Below are positions 1 to 12,900 of a stretch of DNA of 64,000 bases, in pieces (the first letter of the stretch is position 1; each line of letters opens with the position of its first letter). The position numbers and the translations under genes are program-made. This stretch comes from Dipylidium caninum. Taxonomy: Eukaryota > Platyhelminthes > Cestoda > Cyclophyllidea > Dipylidiidae. Under the pieces are notes generated by a model, which was not told where the DNA came from, made no database searches, and saw only the letters and a program-made list of their open reading frames with translations. The stretch is taken from positions 310,001-374,000 of the forward strand of contig QEYB01000911.1 in the NCBI GenBank assembly GCA_017562135.1, read 5' to 3'.

Positions 1-981
1 CCGCCTCTATCTTAGACTCACAAATCCCTATCTTTCGATTTCAACCTCATCCTGACTGTGCTCCCTTCACTCCTCACTTTTAAGATATGAATGCCAGGCA
101 CATTCTTCCAAATACATCAGTCTCGCCTCCTAATAGTTCACTGCTGGGCTCTTGTGTCTTTCTGCCCAAGTAATCCATTTGCTACCTCCTCTTAATTCGC
201 TCTTCGTGGGTGGCTAGAGCAATATGCTGCACCCAATTTGTTAAAAATCCATCCGATCTCTCGTTCCTCACTTTTAAGATACTAATGCCAGGAACATTCT
301 TCCAAATGCATCGCTCTGGCCTCCTAATGCTTTGCTGCTAGGCTCTTGTGTCTTTCTGCCCAAAGTAATCCATTTGCTATCTCCTCTTAATTCGCACTTC
401 GTGGGTGGCTAGAGCAACATGCTGCACCCAATTTGTTAAAAATCCATCCGGTCTCTCGTAAATCTTCCCTATTATGTTCAATCTAACAGTTATAAGGGGA
501 TTAGATAGTGAATCTACCTTGGTGTATATGATAATTGAAGTGAGTCTGCTCGAAAATATCCCTAAGTCCTCTGCGCAGCGAAATTTCCACTTGTAGTGGG
601 CTATGGCATTTCTCCCACCGATGCGAAGAAGGTATTTGTGCATTTTCCTTTCGCATTTCTTGGTGTTCCCTCACTGATTTGCCCGTCTTTCACTATCAAA
701 AAGTCTCTCGTCTTTGAACTGTGGAGGTTGTGGTTTACACTTTTTACTGTTAGTGCAGAGCCTGTCCATCATTAGCTTGACGTGACCGTGTAAAACCCCC
801 ACCATTCGTGTCAGTACACTCCTCTCAGATGATTTGTCGGCCATTTCCTCCATCCACTTTTTTTGCAAATGCTCTTTACTCCACACACACTTAATCGGAA
901 ATGGTTATTAATGGGCAAAAGTTAATGTGATTCAACGAATGCAGCCTCCATCCAGCTGAAAACACTTTTTGTAACCTTCAG
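1..981. other. Intronic sequence upstream of the first visible mind bomb exon
   Basis: No exon was recognised here. It holds a 194-bp tandem duplication (72-458). Minus-strand ORFs of 88 codons (377-643) and 71 codons (671-886) lie next to each other; the first reaches into the second repeat copy. Neither matched a protein family I know. A degenerate mobile-element fragment is possible but unproven. The acceptor for exon 982-1133 ends at 981. Confidence 0.5.
72..458. repeat. Two-copy tandem repeat, about 194-bp unit
   Basis: Copy 1 is 72-265 and copy 2 is 266-458. Both begin CCTCACTTTTAAGATA and end with ATCCATCCG followed by TCTCTCG. They differ by scattered substitutions and about one indel, so the duplication is not brand new. 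The unit may belong to a longer array beyond the left edge. No function is visible. Confidence 0.85.
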
Positions 982-3900
982 GATTGCGATGGCGACACAC
1001 CGTTACATGATGCAGTCTCTGGTGAAAATGTTGCTATGGTTGAACTACTTCTAGCTAACCGGGCAGACCTAGCAATAACCAACAGTCTTGGGCACAACTG
1101 TCTTCATCACGCTGCTATGCTCGGGAATCCTGGGTAAGTCTTGAACTACCTTTCCGTAGAATGCAGGAAGGAATAGTATTTAAATACTTGTTATTCCTTT
1201 TGACCCCTCAGATTTTTGCACATGATGTTCATTTTTCGCCTTTTTTTATTGTCTATTCATTGTCTAAGGCCTCATCGCATCTCATTATGCACAATATCTT
1301 TAAGCATTGCGTTAAGAGCTTTTTGATTTTTGTTTGGATGCTTAAAATCCAAATGCGTTGTGTTTCAGTCGGTTATCAGGATGTCGAAAGTGTAAGACGT
1401 GTACTTGTTCGCATTTACCGACGCTAGGAAAGATCACTAAAAGCGCTCTGAAAACGGCGCCTCCTTCGGTTTTTGTCTTATCATTGGGACTTATCGTCGG
1501 AATACATTTTTTTGCTAAACATGGAACGATTTGACTTCGTTGCGCGTCAGTAGAAGTTCCCTCTTTTGTTAAAGGAGCTGACGCATTTTACGGCTTCAAA
1601 GACCTCTGTGCTTGGCATGTCTCGCCTGGCCTTGCAAATGCGGACGCATCGAAGCACTCCACAAGTGTAACTTCCACCACCTTAAATATTGGTGAATTAT
1701 CGTAGGAACTGGCATTGTTTGGCTTTTAATTTCCCAAATGTCGATTGGAGGTATGCTGGAGCCTAATGGAATTTTTATAGCATTCATTTGAGCTGCGTTC
1801 CGCATTAGCCCTATTTACAAATTAACTGTCTACAAGTCTGTGTCGTTTTTTAGACTATTATCAGTTCATCGTTAATGGCTTTTCTTCAGGGATTAAGCCC
1901 CACCAACATGGATGTGACCAGTCACTTTCCACCAATTCAGATTTCGAATTTCGCCTTGAGAAAGCAGTAAGCACTCTAGCACCGGCTTTATCCCCTGGAT
2001 TTAAACCCGCAAAAGCTGGGGATGATTAGTGAGCCTATTATTCCGCGATTATGCGGTTTAGAATTCTCAAGAAAAACGAGACTTTGGTCGACTTATTACC
2101 GGATTTATGGGACTGCCTTGATCATGCGCTCATGGCGTGTTTGTGGTGTGGAATCAAAGCTAATTGCCTCTCCCCTGTTACTCTTTTATTTGAAAATAAC
2201 ACTCGATTTGTGTAAATTGGAGGAGCTGACCGCTTTCATTCGGCTTAAGAGCGTTCCCGTCCACTTTTTTGTGACAAAATACGGCTTACTGGACAATCGC
2301 CTGTGCAGGTGATTTGGAGGTAAGATAGTAAAGGCTCTGTGGGAATGATTTTAAGGTGTTTTTTCCGTTCTAATATTTCTTTTTCTACTCTTTTTTCTGT
2401 ACACCTGAGGTTTTTTTGTGTCATTTCCTTGTTCTGTTACCCTGTCCTGATGCGTTTTTGCTTCATTATGGCTACCGCACTGTTCTTTCTTTTCCACGTT
2501 TCGACCACTGCACACTAGATCCCTCCTACTTCAGTTCGTCCTAATTTGAAATAAATGTGAGCTTCTTGCTTTGTCCATTTATTAGAATTAAGTTGCCGAC
2601 TTTTCACCATTTCAACCTAGTAATCCTGACTTCTCGTGCTTTTATTCTTACTTCATTCTGCACCCCTCCGTTGTCTCCCTCTACATCCTAAACCGTAAAC
2701 GTGATTACTTCAAATTGTGCGTCTCAACGTGTGTAAATTTATCAACAACCGGATAGCCTTTGCCTTTCATGTTGAATTAATGCTTCGATCGCTCTCATTT
2801 TCTTTTGGTCTGTCAGTTGTTACTTAGCCGGTCCAACCTACCTGATAATGGAACTGTGAGTCTACCTCCTGTCTCTACCTCCTCACTCCTCGCTTTTTTG
2901 CTTCTTCACTTCTCCCTTCCCCCCTCCTCCCTCCACCCCGCCTAATGAGACCACACGCCGCTGCAGAAGAAAAATTAAAACAGCTTTCCCATTTACTTGC
3001 AGAGGCATCGTGGAGCTTACGTAAGTAGACTTTGAAATTTCCAGTGCTTTTTCTTCCCTTACGCTTCGCCGGCAGCGTGTATTTTGTCCTTAAGGTGGGA
3101 GGGAATCGTTGTCTCGTTCCTTTACTTGTTTTAACGGCAGCAATATCGCATGTTTATGTGTGTGTTTGTGTGGAAACGCATCTTATCGGCACAGAATGAA
3201 GCAGCATAGATTTTTATTCGTCATACCTATAATAAAATACCCCCTGTTCGTTAGAAGCTTCAAGCTCGACTTTTTTCCTTAGAATATTCAAAGCTATAAA
3301 TGTGGCCAAGGGAGATCATAGATGCCCCCAGTGTATATATATATCCAACTGAACACACCTTTTCTTTTCGTTCTTGTGTAAGTGATGAGTTCGTAGTTAG
3401 TAACTGGAATGTTAACCTAACGTGAGCAGACTGTGAAATGAACATACGCTCGTGGCATACTAAATTCCTTTAGACACTGAATTTATCCTACTCCTATTTC
3501 ATGCACGATCTCTTATAACCCACTTTACCTCTTGTTTATTTCAATTTGACTTGTCGGTGCTGTGGTGTAGCTCTTGGGAATGTAATTAACAAGAACATAC
3601 GATTTTAAAAGCACACCTTAAAGTTCCCGGATTCCTTAGCCCTCTTCTGCTTTTCTGCTCTTCGACATCAGCTTTTATGGGTCTGGTCCCCTAGATCTCA
3701 GCGTCTCTTCAATAGGCGGATAAGCTTTTCCATCCCTGCCGTATGGAGATTGAAGTGGATTTCCAGTTGTAATGTGAGGCTAATCTGGCACTAAAGATGT
3801 TTCTTTCGGTCTTTCGGGTCAGATCAAACGAGGGGTACATTTTAGCTTCGTATTCACACGACTGACATCATTATTTTCATTACTTATATTTTAAATCGTG

Positions 3901-6900
3901 CAAAATCTTTTTCAATTCCTCACCTGCGTATCAAGTTTTCTGCCCTTGTGATGGGGAAAGTGCAGAATGAATGTCTATCTCACTCCTTTCAAACAAGTTT
4001 ATTTTCTCTATTAATTCACTTTGCTCAAGGGCAGTCTTCGTTTTTTCCCTGCAGGTGCTAAATGTTGTGCAGTGAGTGGGAGCCGGAGTTGTCTCCCTTC
4101 CACACTTAAGCACTAATTTTATCTTATAAAACTTCGTATGTGTTTAAACGGATTCTCGTGAAAAATTAGTTTTACGATCTGTTTCCCATGAAATTGCTTT
4201 TTTTGTGCGAGAAAAATTATTGTTACCACCTTAGCATGGACCTCTAGAAAAAAAAGGACTGGGTACAAATTTTACACTAAAGTTAAATATCGCTTTATCT
4301 GACAAAATCCTGCCATAGTTCATTTGTGGTTGAATACGCATGCGATTTGTGTCTATCAAAAAATTTATTCGCTCTCCTTCGGTACACCAAGATTAATCTC
4401 CCAAGGCTCCCGCAGAGTAACCAATTTTTGACATTAGTAGCCATGTCCTACAGACGTCACCCATGTTTAAGTGCGTGACAGGCTGAAGCCGGAGTTAACC
4501 TGACAATTATCTGCCCCCCCCCCGGTGCATTTTGCCTCCTTTTCGTAGCCTCTTTGGCGTATGAGTCAGTGTGTTGGAAAGCGGGGAGTGAAAGGCGCCG
4601 ACTGTTCATTGTCCCGGCGTTGCTATTGCACATTAACCTTGGCAACCGACATCGGCCCAATTGTTCGCATCGCTACCTTGCTTCCTCTTCTCCTTTCCTT
4701 CCTGCTCTCCGCTTGAAAACGGCTGGCAAGCTTATATATAAATACGTGCTCTTTTTACTGTGCTACCCGTAACGCGTGCCCGACCCACCTCGCTGCATTG
4801 ATCGCATTACCGTGCCTACGTAGTGGTAGAACATCCGCGATTTCCCAAATCGCCGGCTGAACACGATGAGGGGCTCTTAAGTCTATGGAATTTCTGGTTT
4901 CTGAAAGTTATGACATTTGCCTCCAGTGAAGTCGAAAATCCCCTATCGTAGAAACTATTCTTCACTTTAAAACGCGGGGGAATCAGGTTGAGCAACACCG
5001 TTCGTATAATAGGGGTGACTGTTGCGGAGATTGTTAGCTTGTAAAATAGTTATCTGAAGCACGCTTTACCCCAAAATTTGAAAACATTTTCAAAAAAGTG
5101 TACGCTTGCGTCAGTATGCCCGATTGCAATTGGGAACTCAATACCGCCTTCCTCTCTTCCTTATTTTGGTTGACGTGCTAATAACAATTCATCTGCGCAT
5201 TGTTATTTAGCGTAAGGTAGGCGAATATTGTACTCCTTTTCTATTCCGGATCCTTGACGCAACCCGCTCTGTTTGTCTGATTGCATTTCTCACGCCTTGG
5301 CATCCTTCCCTCAAAGTCGGGTCGGCCATCGACTACTCCGCTCCATTTACCATTACTACAGAGCCTGAAAAATGTGCTTCTGATATAATCTAGACCCTAT
5401 TGTCCCCCTCCCCCCCCTTTCTCTCTCTCCTATCATGGGCACTTAGATTGATTAATGTACTCTCGTTCATCTAAATTGTGGAACCACACCCCAGACACCC
5501 TTCCGTTCAAAATCACATGAAAATATGGTAGATGTCCTAAACGTCGCCATTACACCACTGCCTACTTGACTCTCTGTGAGGGTGGTAACATTTCTGTATA
5601 CTGATTTTCGCCACTTCTCATAAATGGACTCTGTTGCAAAATTGACAACCCTCTCTACTTATCCTGTTGGACTTCGTTGCCTGACTAAATCACCCTGCTT
5701 ATTTGTGTCAAATCAAATTAGAGCGCATTATCTTTCCCCCATGCTTTTCAATTATAGCATTGCCTCAAATTATCCCCCTCCGCAAACACCCACATTTGAC
5801 GTTCTTCGCTGCAACATCGAGGCCACAATCACTCGATTGACCCCTTTGTTGCCCTACTGCATTAGGTCTACCGAAAAGTTCTGTCTGTTGCTATAATTTT
5901 CAACATATTTCATTTGGTGTACGTTCGACTCTATTTGTATCGCTTAGTGTATGCGTACTGACCGAGCAAATTAACTAAAATAAAGTTGATTCGCGTTAGT
6001 CTTAAGTGCGAGGCGATACTGTAGCCATGGCTACTGGCAAAGTTCATTTTACAGAAGGATGCAGAAGTTTATTGAAGGTGTTTGGTGAAAATATAGTTTT
6101 GGATAAAGCATGCAGAAGATGGTTCGAAAAATTTGACGCTGGTGGTTTCGACCTTTTTGATGTTGTTGAGGCAAGTTCGGGGCGAGATCCTTCTTTGACA
6201 ACATCAGGGATGGCGGAAAGGCTTAATTCAGCTTAGCAAACCATTTCCGACCGTATTTGGAAGATAGATTTGGTGTGGAAATATTTAACATGACTGTCGC
6301 AGGAATGAACTCAGCACAATTTGGTTGATCGAGTCGTCATGCACATTTTTCTGCCTGTGTGGAACAAAATCGGACCCTTCTTGAATCCGCTAATAATTGC
6401 GAATGAAAAGTGGATTACATACGAAAAATCGTAAGGAAAGTGGCATATCGTGAACTCGGAGAACCGAGTCTTTCCATCTCTAAAGCAAATTTGGGACTGA
6501 ACCAGAGATTGTTGTGCATACAGTCGAACATTTGAGGTGCAATACTTTATGAGCTTTTAAAACCGAAGGGAAAGCCCAGTTCGGAGAAGCGTTGTCAGCA
6601 ACTGGATAGTTTAAAGATAGCAATCCATGAAAAGAGGTCGGCGATGTTCAGCGGGATAATGGCAAGCCACATGCTGCTTTGGGGACTCGTCAAAAATTGT
6701 GAAAATAGGCTAGGAAATCCTGTTGCGTCCACAGTATTCTCCGGATTTTGCTCCCTCCGGCCATCACTTGTTTTTGTCCTTACAGAATTTTTTGAGGGGC
6801 AAAAATGAAGAAGACATCAAACAAGCACTGGTTAAAGTGCTCGCATCAAAAGATGAAACACTTTCTAGCATGGGTTTTACAAATTGCCTTTACGTTGTCA

Positions 6901-9900
6901 AGAAGTCGTTAATATTAATTTCAAGCGTATTATTTGACAGTCTATTGACGGCAAAAAAAGCTGTATTTATTTTTTCCCACACGGGACATAACTTTCCGGT
7001 AGACTTGATAATTTGCCCCGGACCGCCTAGTATGCTCAAGTGGTGGATGCAAACGTCGCGCTATTAAAGAGGCTAACGTGCATGCATATTTTTGTCCTTG
7101 TCGTTTGATTAATTATCACTTCTAAGCAGCTGAAACATTGACATTCTTCTTTAAAGCCCATAATTACCTCTACAAGTAGTAGTCATTACTGGATGTGTGT
7201 GTACACAAGCCACAAGCTCGCATGACGTCCTCCTGATATTATGCCTCTCAGATGCCATCTTTGGCGACACAGGCGCAGGAGAATGTCTTGTTTTCCAAAT
7301 AAACCGCTTCACTTGTTCGGAGTAATAGGCTAAACCTCTACTTTAGGTAACTCCTAATGCCTGTCATTAGGTTAGGTCAATCTCGAAGTTCTTTATCAAA
7401 GCAGCCTCCATTATATCTATCAAACCGTCTTCATTTAAGTCATTCATCTGGAATAGAATTAACCTCAACGCTTTAGTGTGTATTCCCACTTTATCTCACC
7501 AATTGACTGGTTGTCTAGAGAGCATTTCAAGCCTCACCATTCCTGCCAGTGAGTTTGTCTGTGTCGACAAATTAAGGCGGCATCATTGGGGCCTGATGTC
7601 TGACAGTTAGGGGTTATCTTAGTTGCTATCCTGGGACTGAATTGCTGTCTAGGTTAATCATAAGTGTTTATAAGCGACAGTGTTGCTCACTGGTATGCTT
7701 ATTCACCTTAACTGAGAAATGGGAAGCTGCCAAGTCAATCAACAGCATTTTCCACATCACGCAATCGCCTGGCACCGCAAGTGCTGTTTGAGCTGATGCT
7801 ATCGAGCGGCGTACAAGTTCCTTATGACGACAGTAGGTTTCATTCGTGGGGAGAGAATCGTCCATGGATAAATAAAACAGTAAACCGCAAAAGTGGCGTA
7901 CCTGCGTATGGGATCTTTCCGTCAGTCGGTATGAAAGCCATCTTGAAACGTCCCATTTTCTATGTCACTCAAGAGTGACTCGTCTCTCCCCTTCTGTGCG
8001 TCTAATTCGTTTCAACCGACGATGTCGTCTCCTCTTGCGTATCATTTAAACATGTGGTAAGGGAAAATTTTTTGCCCCGAAGTAGACGCCAATTAAGTTG
8101 TTTTACAGTCTGTCTCAGCCCCTCCCCCCTTCACTTAGCTAACTTCGCTTTATACATATTTAATCTGCCAAATTTTTTTGTGTATATGCACACGATTAAA
8201 CCCCTGTGATATCTTCGCCAAGTGGAGTTTTTTTATCAAATCTGTAGCATTAAAATCAAATTTTCGGAAAATTTGTTTTAGCTTTTATATTAAAATATTT
8301 TATGCTAACGCGAAATACCCTTCAAATACACTCGGCGATATTTTTTGACACCCTGCTGCCTAAGTAGAGGGTTTCACTAATCACAAGTCGAAATTGCTTT
8401 GACCTTCCTATTTCCTTCTGAAATTGTTACATCATGAGTCGCTTTTTTTCCGTGTCTTTTAATTCTCACCATTTCATTAATCTGCAAGAAGCGAATGCCT
8501 TTACCTAAGCACTTTAAAGTTACTTTTTGAGACATGGACCTTTTTCCCGAGGCCTTTTGATCTACAGCTCTCCCTATAATGTGGCTATTACATGCAAAAG
8601 AGCGAACAGTTTCCTTTGCGCCGATATATACATGGCTGCAATACGGTAAACCGTGCCCGTGCGACAGAGCAGATAGTTGATAGGAAAGCTTTTAGCTTTC
8701 GCTGCTGCTGCTGCTGCTGCTACTACTACTACTACTACTACTAACAGCCTTCGGGGTGGTGGTATTTAACGAGACAGGAAAAAGATGCGACTTTTCTTGT
8801 TGTTACGAGTTAAAATCCTACTTGTGAGTGGAGACTTTTGCCTAGAACGCTACTAATCGCGCTTTTTAGCTGGAGTACTGCTCAGACCCTGTAAACTATT
8901 GACCTCTCGGTTTTTCCTCCTCTTCTCGCGCCTCTCTTTCATAATAACGCTTTCAACTATGCCATATTTTCCCTAATTTACAACAACCTTTATCGTTGAA
9001 TTTTGCTTCAGACGGATTTTGGTGTGTCACCTGTCTCGTGTCAGCCATGATTATAGAGGGTGTCATTCTGTTCCAACACTTGCGTCCTTGCATAAACTAA
9101 CGACATATGACGATATTTTGTCGCTCTCCTTACTTAGACAATCAATGAATTGCTATATACCCCTTGGGGAAGTGGCTGATTACTCGTTTACCACCCCACC
9201 CCGTTGGGGTGTGGGGGTGAAGGAAGAGTAGTTGCACTCTTTGCCCCTATCTTCGTAACACAATTTTCGAGCATAGTTCTGAAACAACCCTCTGCTTTTA
9301 AGGGGTGGGGTGTGGGTGACTTTGCTAAGACTTTCCATCACTAGGGTGTACATCCCATCGATACCTAATAATTTCATTTCTGAGCGACAAACGTTGATTT
9401 ATTGTCTTATTTCCTTGTTAAAACGTAAAACTTTCTGGGTTAATAGTAACTTAATCAGACGCTTTACCCTATTGTCTATCTGTTTGTATACTCTGTAAAT
9501 TATCTTAAGAATCCTGGTGGGGAATCCTGGTGGGAAGGTTGGTGTTTGCGAAAACGCAGGTCAGAGTTTTGCACTCACGAAAGATTGCTGGTATTTTCAT
9601 TGCCGTCCGTCCTGTTTTTAAGCCCATTGCCTCACCTCCTGTGGTTTAGTTGCGAGCACAAGTGATTGCTTTAGTACTTCTAAATTTATTATTGCTCTAA
9701 ATCATTTGAAGTTGTCTTGTAAACACATCCATTCACCCCAACATGTTCCCGATTTCTGAGGACTCCTTTCGTGCCTACTTTCATTAATGTGACCTTAAGT
9801 GTTCGTGTTCGAGTAGCACCGTAGCCTCTTTATATGGTATAGGACTTACAAGGCCACTTTCTCCGAAATGTATAACCATTCCACGCCTATTTACCTATTT

Positions 9901-12900
9901 GCTCATTTACTTATTTATAAGGAATGTGTGTTTTCGGGTACCCACGTAAAATCCGTCCTGGACGTCGGTATTTTAGATTAAGTGGAAGTTGACACGTCTG
10001 TTCCTCCTCCTCTTCCCAGTGCCTATAGCCTGCGCATAAGGTATGATGGGCCCCGCTTTTACTTTCGTTTATACGTGTTGTCCATCCCTCTGGCGAATAT
10101 TTTTATCCTCGGCTATCAGCTAACGCTAAGTATGCGGGTATTTCCATGGCAGGCCTTTGGCTCTCATTTTGGGCGCTTTCTATCTATTTATACTTCGGCA
10201 TAATTAGGAACTACCTGACTCGGCAATATTACCTTCACCCTGTAAGCCTTTTTCGGTTGAATTAATTCTTTGTGATTAAGCGTCACTCTTCCCGCTTCCC
10301 TGATACGGGCTGTTAATGTCATATATATGTACAATGACATGCGTAGCGCCGTGGCCTTCTTTACTTAGCCCGGTATCACAACTATGTGACAGTCGCACTA
10401 ACGAACTGTGATAACTGTTTCTATCAAACCTTGTTCCAAATGGACTGAATGCGCTTAAAATGAAAGGATACTTGGTAACCGTTTTCGAACACCACTTAAA
10501 CTAGTCAGAAGGCAAAGGTACTTTGTGTAACGCGCAAAATAAATTCGTGACTTTTCCTCATCCATGTTCCCGAAGGGGAATTGTGGTGTCTCCAGCCCAG
10601 AATCATTTAGTTGTCTGGTAAAGTCCTTTACATGTTGGAAGACCTAACTCCCGATACCCCTTGACTGGCAGACGCGTCAAACTCTCCCAAGTCGTGCACT
10701 GCAGTGGACTTACAGAAGCGGCTGTCGCTATATGCAGGCGGGGAAGAGCTTCAAAAGACTTGGGAAGAATTAGAATGTGGCTAAAACAGGCGTTATTTCT
10801 CCCCAAAACACATTAATATCAATTTAACATTTGGGAAAAAGTCTTAAAACAAAAACCATTGGCAAGCCTTGTTTTATCGTTAAATAACTGTCAGATAAAG
10901 GCGAACTCTGCTAGTAAACTCCGGGGAATCACTCTGGACGCAAATTCCTTTTCTCTCGCGCTCCGTGGGGGCATTTCGTTTCCAATTTCTTGTCAATCCT
11001 TCCATAACTTCCAGTGTGCGTGCGCTTATTTCTCCCTCATTATGAGAGCAACACATCGTGTTTAGAAAGCATTTTCAGCATATTCATTGTCCTTTTGTCT
11101 CTGACGTAGTCACATTGCATTAAGCGTGAAGTTACCTCGGTCACTTCATCGGACAGACTGTCAGTTGATGTGGCTAAAATCCCTCCAAAAATGAAAAAAA
11201 TTATCCCCTTTTGCAAAATTTGTTTCGACCTGAAACGTATGTATGTCATGAAAAAAGGCAAGACGAATGCGTGAATGCAATGAAATGGAATGAGGAAAAG
11301 TTGACGTTTTTGCATCTGCAGGCGGCTGGTTAATGGGGACCAAAAGTTTCTAGCTACAACTCTTCTGAGCCCCACAAATCAGCCTCTTGCGCAGAGCTTT
11401 GGTCACTCTCCCACGCTGTGATTTAACTTACGGAAATCTGACCATCCTCCTCCTTCACCCAGTTCTCGAGAAGTCTTTTCATTCATGCACTCCACTTCAG
11501 ATGCCTACATTAGCACGGAGATGAGAACAGTGGGACGCGTCAGCACTTTGTCTAATAAAACTGCATAGCGTACTTGATAATAGCATGGTTGGAGGCCCAT
11601 ACTGTAGAACTTCATTACTGAGCTCTGCTGAACCCATTTGAGTTGTATAAGCTGCTCTGGAGAACGAATTGTGTGACAGAAGGGGACAGGGACATCCCCG
11701 TTAGGAAATTGAGGGACATGAAACAGCGTGACGCCGAAAAGGCGGGAGTGAGAGGGAGAGGCTAGAAAAGATTTAGGGAGCAATATATTTTTTTTCGTAA
11801 CCTCGAGCACAACTGAGCATAAATAGACTGTGGCTCCTTTCCCCTGTGAGTTTGAGGGTGGAAAGACGAATAGAAAGGGGGATTTTTTAAGCAAAAAGAA
11901 ACCTCCTCCTCCCTCCTTCGAGGCTGAACCTGCACGCGAAATGCCAGTCAGTTGTTGTGTAGCCTTTTTATCGCCGGGTGGATCTATATCTCTCCACATT
12001 CTCGTGAAGAGTGCAAAGTCAGTATTAATGTCGAGTAAAAATGAATGACGCCAACAACACACGATCCGCGTTTTTGTCGTTTTACCCTTTTTCCTAACTT
12101 AAAATCAATGAGTTTCAGGGTATAATTCCGGAATCTTTATTAACTCCTCTGTGAAACAAATTTTATTAATGGAATCGACCGAAGATCTCTCTAGTCGACA
12201 GTGCCGACGGCAGTTGAATGCCCACACATTCAACGCGGACTCAACAAAACAATAAACTCAGGTGCTTTGTGTGAGCGTGGAGAGTGAATGGGAGTAGAGG
12301 ATATTTAGGCGAATAAGTATGCATTGGCTTCGCCCATCAAACATTTTTAAAGCGCTCGAGTTAGCCTACTTTTTTTCTGCCTTTCGGTCAGTTGAATGAG
12401 TAAGTGCTTTTTTCTAGTTCATTAGATTACCTAGTCTACCCAACCATGGTTGACGTTGCCTGCGAAACTACTTGGGTTTTTAAACATTGGTGTTCAGTGC
12501 TCTCTCCCACTTTACATCGTCAAAGCGGTATTTTACCGATGAGCAAAAACTCAAACTATTATCAAGTGCCTCTGAAGAGTGCAGGAAGTGGGACACAATA
12601 TCTTTTTTTCCATGTGACAGGAAGTTGCACATTAAACATCGGCATTAAGCGTATGTGGTGGTCCCAATCTCACCTTACTCATTAGGTAATATCCATTAGG
12701 AATGATATATTTACTACGGAAAGCCACTCACCCACCCGCACGTGCTATGTGAGTATTTTAATAATATGCATGATAACAACTGATGTAAAAAAATCCGCTT
12801 ACCTGGACAGTTGTGACAACTCCTCCAAAGAGGCAGGGAGGAAGAGTGGGAGACCAGAGAACACTTGCTCCATGAGCTGGCAGCATTTTTGCTCCATGTG

